Below are positions 5,750 through 10,297 of a stretch of 10,297 nt of DNA, piece after piece. The stretch spans positions 1 to 10,297 of the forward strand of contig CAAGPW010000055.1 in assembly GCA_900771955.1 (NCBI GenBank), given 5' to 3'. Source of the DNA: Lachnospiraceae bacterium (GTDB taxonomy: Bacteria > Bacillota > Clostridia > Lachnospirales > Lachnospiraceae). The notes under the pieces were generated by a model. That model did not search any database. It was not told where the DNA came from and was given only the letters and a program-made list of their open reading frames with translations. How positions within the stretch are numbered: the first letter of the stretch is position 1; every line of letters begins with the position of its first letter. Both the position numbers and the translations under genes were made by a program.

Positions 5750-7897
5750 TTATTTCTGAAACTTCATGGTAAGCTGTATCCGCTGCTTTTTGAGATCAAC
5801 ACTCATAACCTGCACATCCACGATATCTCCGACGCTCACGACCTCAAGCGGATGTTTGATGTAACGGTCACACATCTGGGAAATATGAACCAGACCGTCC
5901 TGATGTACGCCGATGTCTACAAATGCCCCAAAATCAATGACATTCCGCACAGTTCCCTTTAAGATCATGCCAGGTTTTAAATCTTTCATCTCCAGCACAT
6001 CGCTGCGCAGAATCGGCTTTGGCATATCCTCTCTCGGATCCCGCGCCGGCTTTTCCAGTTCTTTTACGATATCCTGCAGTGTCAGTTTTCCGACTCCAAG
6101 TTCGTCTGCCAGTTTCCCGTAATCAGATATTTTTCTGCCGATGCCGGGAAGTTTACGGTTCGTAATGTCTTCCGTGGAAAATCCAAGCTTTGCAAGCAGC
6201 TTCTCCGCCGCATCATAGGATTCAGGGTGGACGCCTGTCGCATCAAGCGGATTCCTTCCATCCGTAATACGTAAAAATCCCGCACACTGCTCATATGCCT
6301 TCGGTCCAAGTTTTGCCACTTTTAAGAGTTCTCTGCGCGTATCAAATCTGCCATTTTCCTCCCGGTAGGCAACAATATTTTTGGCGATCGTCCTGGTGAT
6401 TCCAGATATGTAGGAAAGCAGCGACACAGAAGCCGTATTTAAGTCCACACCGACTTTGTTTACGCAGTCCTCGACCACACCGCCGAGCGCTTCACTCAAT
6501 TTTTTCTGGTTCATGTCATGCTGATACTGACCGACACCGATGGACTTCGGATCGATCTTTACCAGTTCTGCAAGCGGGTCCTGTAATCTCCGCGCCATGG
6601 ACGCGGCACTTCTCTGGCCTACGTCAAAATTCGGAAACTCTTCCGTGGCAAGTTTGCTTGCGGAATAAACGGATGCTCCTGCCTCATTCACAATAATGTA
6701 CTGCACCTTCTGCGGGATCTCCTTTAACAGCTCCACAATGATCTGTTCAGATTCTCTTGACGCGGTTCCATTTCCGAGAGAGATCAGTGTGATGCTATAT
6801 TTGGCGATCATCTTTTTTAATACTGCCTTTGCCTCTGCCACTTTGTTCTGCGGTGCAGTCGGATAGATAACTGCAGTGTCCAGAACTTTTCCGGTTGCAT
6901 CTACCACGGCAAGCTTGCACCCGGTACGGAATGCCGGATCCCAGCCAAGCACGACCTGATTTGCGATCGGCGGCTGCATCAAGAGCTGCTCCAGATTCTT
7001 TCCAAATACCCGGATCGCACCATCCTCTGCCCGTTCAGTCAGACCGCTTCGGATCTCGCGCTCAATGGCCGGGGCGATCAGCCTTGCATAGCTGTCCGCG
7101 ACAACTTCTTTTAGAACCGGCGCGGTAACCGGGTTATCCTTTTTTATAACCTTCCGTTCGAGATAAGCAAGGATACGGTCTTCCGGTGCCTGAACCCGGA
7201 TCGTCAGAATCTTTTCGTTCTCTCCGCGGTTTAAAGCAAGGATACGATGTCCCGCCAGTTTCGCAATGCCTTCTTCAAATTCATAGTACATTTCATAAAC
7301 CGACTCTGCATCTTTGTCTTTTGCCGCGGATACAATTTTTCCCTCCTTCACAGTCATTTCCCGGATACGAATGCGGTAATCTGCTTCATCCGAAATCTGC
7401 TCCGCAAGGATATCCTTTGCACCCGCGATCGCATCTTCCACACTGTTTACTTCTTTTTCCGGATCTATGTATTTTTCCGCTTCCGTCTCAAGCGGCATCT
7501 TTAACATCTGAAGCTGTATCAGATCTGCAAGCGGCTGTAAGCCCTTTTCTCTCGCAATGATCGCTCTGGTCCGGCGTTTCGGGCGGTACGGGCGGTAAAG
7601 GTCATCCACAACAACCATTGTTTCTGCTGCAAGAATCTGTTCTTTCAGTTCCTCTGTCAGCTTTCCCTGTTCCTCAATGCTCGATAAAACCTGTTCTTTT
7701 TTCTCCTCCAGATTGCGGAGATAAGTGAGACGTTCAAACAGATTGCGGAGCACCTCATCATTTAACGCCCCGGTTGCCTCTTTCCGGTATCTGGCAATAA
7801 ATGGGATCGTATTTCCCTCGTCTATCAGTTTTACCGCAGCTTCTGCCTGCTGCTTTTTGATCTGCAGTTCTTCTGCAAGCCTGGCTGTAATGTCCAT
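5750..7897 (-). CDS. tex: Tex family RNA-binding transcription accessory protein
   Basis: The 715-residue protein matches full-length Tex. It has an N-terminal helical/HtH region (about 1-190) with the IPFIARYRKE (31-40) and DDLYRPYRPKRRTRA (98-112) signatures. A YqgF-like RNase H fold (about 313-445) includes DPAFRTGCKLAVVD (320-333), GNGTASRE (375-382) and NEAGASVYSAS (404-414). A helix-hairpin-helix region (about 455-560) includes IGVGQYQHD (453-461). A C-terminal S1 domain (about 643-712) includes GAFVDIGVHQDGLVH (657-671). Known role: Tex binds nucleic acid and is related to eukaryotic Spt6; it influences transcription, including toxin and virulence genes in some bacteria. Its exact job is unsettled. 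GAGGA lies about 8 nt before the start. It has its own promoter and heads a likely operon with the two-component genes. Confidence 0.95.
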   Translation of the reverse strand: MDITARLAEELQIKKQQAEAAVKLIDEGNTIPFIARYRKEATGALNDEVLRNLFERLTYLRNLEEKKEQVLSSIEEQGKLTEELKEQILAAETMVVVDDLYRPYRPKRRTRAIIAREKGLQPLADLIQLQMLKMPLETEAEKYIDPEKEVNSVEDAIAGAKDILAEQISDEADYRIRIREMTVKEGKIVSAAKDKDAESVYEMYYEFEEGIAKLAGHRILALNRGENEKILTIRVQAPEDRILAYLERKVIKKDNPVTAPVLKEVVADSYARLIAPAIEREIRSGLTERAEDGAIRVFGKNLEQLLMQPPIANQVVLGWDPAFRTGCKLAVVDATGKVLDTAVIYPTAPQNKVAEAKAVLKKMIAKYSITLISLGNGTASRESEQIIVELLKEIPQKVQYIIVNEAGASVYSASKLATEEFPNFDVGQRSAASMARRLQDPLAELVKIDPKSIGVGQYQHDMNQKKLSEALGGVVEDCVNKVGVDLNTASVSLLSYISGITRTIAKNIVAYREENGRFDTRRELLKVAKLGPKAYEQCAGFLRITDGRNPLDATGVHPESYDAAEKLLAKLGFSTEDITNRKLPGIGRKISDYGKLADELGVGKLTLQDIVKELEKPARDPREDMPKPILRSDVLEMKDLKPGMILKGTVRNVIDFGAFVDIGVHQDGLVHISQMCDRYIKHPLEVVSVGDIVDVQVMSVDLKKQRIQLTMKFQK

Positions 7898-7929
7898 ATT
7901 TCTTTCCTCATTTCTTTATCGATAGCAAT

Positions 7930-7958
7930 ATTATACCCCGAAGCGTGCCACGAAACAA
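7930..7958 (-). promoter_or_regulatory. Sigma-A-type promoter of tex
   Basis: On the minus strand, TTGTTT (7953-7958) and a perfect TATAAT (7930-7935) are 17 nt apart. The expected transcription start is near 7923, about 26 nt before the tex ATG. Its -35 box is separated by 7 nt from the -35 box of the divergent promoter. Confidence 0.7.
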
Positions 7959-7965
7959 GGAACCG

Positions 7966-7994
7966 TTTACTTTTCTTGCCCGGCATGTTAAAAT
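7966..7994 (+). promoter_or_regulatory. Likely sigma-A-type promoter of the small membrane protein
   Basis: TTTACT (7966-7971) and TAAAAT (7989-7994) are 17 nt apart on the plus strand. The leader to the ATG at 8041 would be about 40 nt. The boxes are weaker than those of the divergent tex promoter. Confidence 0.55.
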
Positions 7995-8011
7995 AAGAGA
8001 AATTTTTATAT

Positions 8012-8024
8012 CTGCATATTGCAG
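8012..8024 (+). repeat. Short perfect inverted repeat in the leader of the small membrane protein
   Basis: CTGCA-TAT-TGCAG is a 5-bp stem with a 3-nt loop, 2 nt upstream of the ribosome site at 8027-8032. It could be an operator or a small leader hairpin, but a 5-bp palindrome can occur by chance. Confidence 0.3.
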
Positions 8025-8040
8025 GCAGGAGGATAATCTT

Positions 8041-8364
8041 ATGGATCTTGATAAAAGTTCTTCCACAATGGGATTCGCATCAGTTGCGTTCGGCATCATC
8101 TCGATCATTGCGAGCTGCTTTGGCACCTCTTTGATCTTTGGTTCGATCGGACTTATCCTTGCACTGCTCTCAAGAGGCGGCAGCAATGCCTATCCCAAAA
8201 ATGCCGTGATCGGTCTGATTTTAAATTCAATCGGTATTTTTATCGGTGCCATGATGATCGTAATCAGCATTATCACCATCGCAAGTTTTGGAAGTATTGA
8301 TAATTTTATGAATGCAGCCCAACAGTATCTGGACAACTATTATTCGTCTTTGGGATCTATGTAA
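8041..8364 (+). CDS. Small integral membrane protein, DUF4190-like, unknown function
   Basis: This is the only plus-strand gene. The product has 107 residues: a short polar start (MDLDKSSS), then a long hydrophobic Gly/Ile/Ser-rich region (about 10-43) that can hold two helices. A polar loop (SRGGSNAYPKNA, 44-55) follows, then another long hydrophobic stretch (about 56-84). The polar, Tyr- and Asn-containing C-terminus (about 85-107) includes QQYLDNYYSSL. The pattern resembles DUF4190-type small membrane proteins, whose function is not established. The ATG at 8041 is chosen because AGGAGG (8027-8032) lies 8 nt upstream. The frame is open further upstream to 7945, but that part covers the promoter region. 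It has its own likely promoter, divergent from tex, and ends in a strong terminator. Confidence 0.85.
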   Translation: MDLDKSSSTMGFASVAFGIISIIASCFGTSLIFGSIGLILALLSRGGSNAYPKNAVIGLILNSIGIFIGAMMIVISIITIASFGSIDNFMNAAQQYLDNYYSSLGSM

Positions 8365-8414
8365 AAAACCGGGCAGTCACACAGCGTTTCCGATGTATGA
8401 CTGTCCGGTTTTTT
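8363..8414. terminator. Bidirectional Rho-independent terminator between convergent genes
   Basis: Arms 8363-8379 and 8398-8414 pair over 17 bp with one G-U wobble, around an 18-nt loop. The outer part is A6 on one side and T6 on the other, so a hairpin plus U-tract forms in either direction. It directly follows the plus-strand membrane protein (overlapping its stop codon) and lies 33 nt after the ridA stop on the minus strand. Confidence 0.93.
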
Positions 8415-8447
8415 AAGGTAATGCACATTCTGATGTGGTCTGTCCTC

Positions 8448-8822
8448 TTATTTGATGGCAATTGCCTCGATCTCAAGCATGACATCCTTCGGCAGGCGTG
8501 CAACTTCCACGCAACTTCTGGATGGGAAGTCACTGGTAAAGAATGTCTTGTATACATCATTGATGGTTCCAAAATCATTCATTTCCTTTATGAATACTGT
8601 GGTTTTAACCACGTTATCCATGCTTGTTCCCGCTGCCTCCAGCAGATTGGAAAGGTTGGTCAGTGCCTGCTTTGCCTGTGCCTCAGATCCTGCCGGAATC
8701 TCTCCTGTCTCCGGTACAACCGGAATGATACCGGATGTATATACCATACCGTTTACTTCAATCGCCTGGGAATACGGTCCGATCGCTGCCGGAGCTTTCG
8801 GTGTGCTGATTACTTTTTTCAT
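8448..8822 (-). CDS. ridA: RidA family 2-iminobutanoate/2-iminopropanoate deaminase
   Basis: The 124-residue protein is close to full-length RidA (E. coli 128). It shows APAAIGPYSQAIEV (10-23), TSGIIPVVPETGEIP (29-43), VVKTTVFIKEMNDF (71-84) and the C-terminal SRSCVEVARLP (101-111) with LEIEAIAIK (116-124). R102 and E117 align with the E. coli catalytic pair R105 and E120, which bind the substrate carboxylate and activate water. Known role: it hydrolyses reactive enamine/imine intermediates made by PLP enzymes such as threonine dehydratase, in the cytosol as a trimer. The ATG at 8822 fits the family start and has AAGGA 7 nt upstream; the frame open to 8873 adds 17 residues with no match to the family. 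It is 56 nt downstream of cvfB and ends at the shared terminator. Confidence 0.95.
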   Translation of the reverse strand: MKKVISTPKAPAAIGPYSQAIEVNGMVYTSGIIPVVPETGEIPAGSEAQAKQALTNLSNLLEAAGTSMDNVVKTTVFIKEMNDFGTINDVYKTFFTSDFPSRSCVEVARLPKDVMLEIEAIAIK

Positions 8823-8878
8823 AATGATTTCCTTCTTTCTTTTTGTGATATGATAACGGACTGCCGCCCGCATACTGC

Positions 8879-9718
8879 CTATCTGACCTTTCGGATCGCA
8901 TGTTCTGTAATCTCAACTCTGCGCTCTTTGTAAAGTCTCCCGACTGCGCGTTTGAATGCGTTTTTGCTAAGACCGGTCTCACGCTTTATGACTTCCGGTG
9001 ATGCCTTGTCGGAAAACGGAAGTACGCCTGCATACTCTTCAATAACCTGCATCACCTTCTCTGCATCCGCATCCATCTGAATATATGCTTTTTCACGGAG
9101 CGTCAGATCCAGTTTGCCGTCCTCTTTGACATGGGTGACCTTCGCCGTGATGATATCGCCAATCTTAAGGAAACTGTGATCCTCATAATTTGGAAGCATT
9201 GCAGAATATTTGTCATCCACCGCCACGAACGTACCGAAGTTATCACTGAACTCATAGACACGTCCCTCGACGGTATCATCTTTTTTATATGGAGAATCCA
9301 GTGAAAGCAGATCGTAAATGCCCTTCATGCTGGCACACAGCCTGTGACTTTTATCTATATAAAGCGTAACCAGGATCTCGTCTCCCTCTTCCACCTTCTG
9401 CGTCATCTCTTTATATGGAAGAAACAGATCCTTTTCGAGTCCCCAGTCCAGAAATGCCCCGATCTTTCCGACCTGACTGACCTTTAATGCGGCAAACCCG
9501 CCAAGCATCAGTTTTGGTTCTGTCAACGTGGAGATCAGCCTGTCCTTCGAATCTTTGTACAGGAATACGGTAAGTTCATCTCCGATCCGCACTCCTTCGG
9601 GAACCTGTTTTTTCGGGAGCAGAACTCTTGTCTCATCATTCTCCCGTTCTGCTAAGTATATACCAAAATCCACTTTTTTTACAACCTGTAATTTCTGCTT
9701 TTCACCCAGTTTCAACAC
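8879..9718 (-). CDS. cvfB: CvfB family S1-domain RNA-binding protein
   Basis: The 279-residue protein has three S1-like OB folds in a row (about 1-65, 70-131 and 146-208). The second contains GKIGAFLDWGLEKDLFLP (84-101) and the third NFGTFVAVDDKYSAMLP (160-176). A winged-helix domain follows (about 217-279), including GLSKNAFKRAVGRLYKE (249-265). This order matches CvfB (B. subtilis YitL). Known role: CvfB binds RNA and affects virulence-gene expression in Staphylococcus; the mechanism is unclear. The start is GTG at 9718, with AGGAG (9727-9731) 8 nt upstream; no ATG fits. It begins 17 nt after the thioesterase stop, and its ribosome site lies in that gap, so the two are likely in one operon. 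Confidence 0.92.
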   Translation of the reverse strand: MLKLGEKQKLQVVKKVDFGIYLAERENDETRVLLPKKQVPEGVRIGDELTVFLYKDSKDRLISTLTEPKLMLGGFAALKVSQVGKIGAFLDWGLEKDLFLPYKEMTQKVEEGDEILVTLYIDKSHRLCASMKGIYDLLSLDSPYKKDDTVEGRVYEFSDNFGTFVAVDDKYSAMLPNYEDHSFLKIGDIITAKVTHVKEDGKLDLTLREKAYIQMDADAEKVMQVIEEYAGVLPFSDKASPEVIKRETGLSKNAFKRAVGRLYKERRVEITEHAIRKVR

Positions 9719-9726
9719 GTTCTTTG

Positions 9727-9731
9727 CTCCT
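9727..9731 (-). promoter_or_regulatory. Ribosome binding site supporting the GTG start of cvfB
   Basis: AGGAG on the minus strand, 8 nt before GTG at 9718. A TTG codon follows immediately, so GTG is the better-spaced start. Confidence 0.75.
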
Positions 9732-9735
9732 CTCC

Positions 9736-10297
9736 CTATGATAGCTGAAATTCTATGACCGCATAAGGCTTCTCCGCCTCATCACAGAGTGCGACCACGA
9801 TACCCTCTTCCGTTTTTTTCACAGCCGGATAGATCATATCGCCAAGCACTGCTGCCCTGCGGTATTCGACTCTGACCTCAGAGATCTGTTTCTGGTCTGT
9901 CAGATATTCTTCCGCCATCAGAATATATTTTTCATTATTTACATGATGATTTGTATCAATGTGAAATTTCTGTACCGCAAACGGCTCGCCTTTTTCCATA
10001 TCTTCCGGGAGCCTGATCTTTCTGTCTGCAGTCTCCATCGGATACGGCTCTTCAAATGTATATGCGCGAAGCATGGGTTCCGATACACGCTTGGGTCTTC
10101 CACTCTCCGTATCCAGATAGATCCAGACAGAATTGGCATATGCCACGACCTCGCCTTTTTCATCCTCTATTGTAAAATTGCGATAGCCGTAAAAGCTCTT
10201 AAACGCATACGGCCAGGTACTTACCGTGATCTCCTCTCCCATTTTCGGATAGCGTTTTATGACAATCTGCCAGGAAGAAAGCAGCCATGCCTCATGA
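9736..10297 (-). CDS. Acyl-ACP thioesterase (FatA/FatB type), C-terminal part
   Basis: The last 186 residues are visible; the reading frame is open through the right edge, so the start lies outside. The visible part begins in the first hot-dog fold: HEAWLLSSWQIVIKRYP (1-17), then VSTWPYAFKSFYGYRNF (25-41) and ANSVWIYLD (54-62), typical of acyl-ACP thioesterases. The second hot-dog fold carries HIDTNHHVNNEKY (112-124), the D-x-N-x-H-V-N-N catalytic region of the family. Known role: it hydrolyses acyl-ACP to release free fatty acid and ACP, in the cytosol. An ATG at 10242 could be mistaken for the start, but the homologous sequence continues upstream of it without a stop. It lies 17 nt upstream of cvfB. 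Chain-length preference cannot be read from the sequence. Confidence 0.92.
   Translation of the reverse strand, partial: HEAWLLSSWQIVIKRYPKMGEEITVSTWPYAFKSFYGYRNFTIEDEKGEVVAYANSVWIYLDTESGRPKRVSEPMLRAYTFEEPYPMETADRKIRLPEDMEKGEPFAVQKFHIDTNHHVNNEKYILMAEEYLTDQKQISEVRVEYRRAAVLGDMIYPAVKKTEEGIVVALCDEAEKPYAVIEFQLS

Noticed and set aside
7945..8040. Extension of the small membrane protein upstream to 7945
   Set aside because: It covers the divergent promoter region; the ATG at 8041 is preceded by a perfect AGGAGG.
7898..8040. Riboswitch or small RNA in the tex/membrane protein gap
   Set aside because: The gap is 143 nt and filled by two promoters; I saw no recognisable aptamer or terminator structure.
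8823..8873. Extension of RidA to 8873
   Set aside because: The extra residues do not match the family, and the ATG at 8822 has AAGGA 7 nt upstream.

Overview
The window looks like ordinary chromosomal housekeeping DNA from a low-to-moderate GC Clostridia, most likely a Lachnospiraceae member (Roseburia/Agathobacter/Coprococcus-like). This is inferred from the protein families (FatA/B-type acyl-ACP thioesterase, CvfB, a RibU-like ECF S component, TsaE-TsaB-RimI), the strong AGGAGG-type ribosome sites and the consensus sigma-A promoters. I saw no mobile element, CRISPR array, tRNA or rRNA. No stretch over 300 bases lacks a gene. All genes but one lie on the minus strand, so the text below follows transcription from right to left.

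Right block (10297 to 8363): a partial acyl-ACP thioesterase cut by the right edge, then the S1-domain RNA-binding protein CvfB (GTG start), then RidA. They form a probable operon ending in a strong bidirectional hairpin terminator at 8363-8414. A lone plus-strand gene (8041-8364), encoding a 107-residue membrane protein, ends in the same terminator from the other side.

Middle block (7994 to 3769): back-to-back divergent promoters at 7930-7958 and 7966-7994 serve the small membrane protein (rightward) and tex (leftward). tex is followed after 17 nt by an OmpR-type response regulator, whose stop overlaps the start of its sensor histidine kinase by 4 nt. This gives a probable tex-RR-HK operon. 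A RibU-like ECF S component follows as a single-gene unit with its own TTGACA-17-TACACT promoter and a 12-bp terminator. It has no room for an FMN riboswitch.

Left block (3029 to 1): a TTGTCA-17-TATACT promoter drives tsaE, tsaB and rimI, with overlaps of 4 and 8 nt. A second promoter inside an inverted repeat precedes a 74-residue two-CxxC protein. Next come RNase Z and the start of a membrane-anchored protein cut by the left edge. TsaE/TsaB (t6A at position 37) and RNase Z (3' end maturation) both act on tRNA, so this block has a tRNA-maturation theme.

I found no clearly new biological system. The points most worth a second look are the uncharacterised 74-residue CxxC protein with its nested promoter/inverted-repeat leader, the RibU-like gene without a riboswitch, the two-component system attached to tex, and the sensor kinase lacking a standard G1 box.
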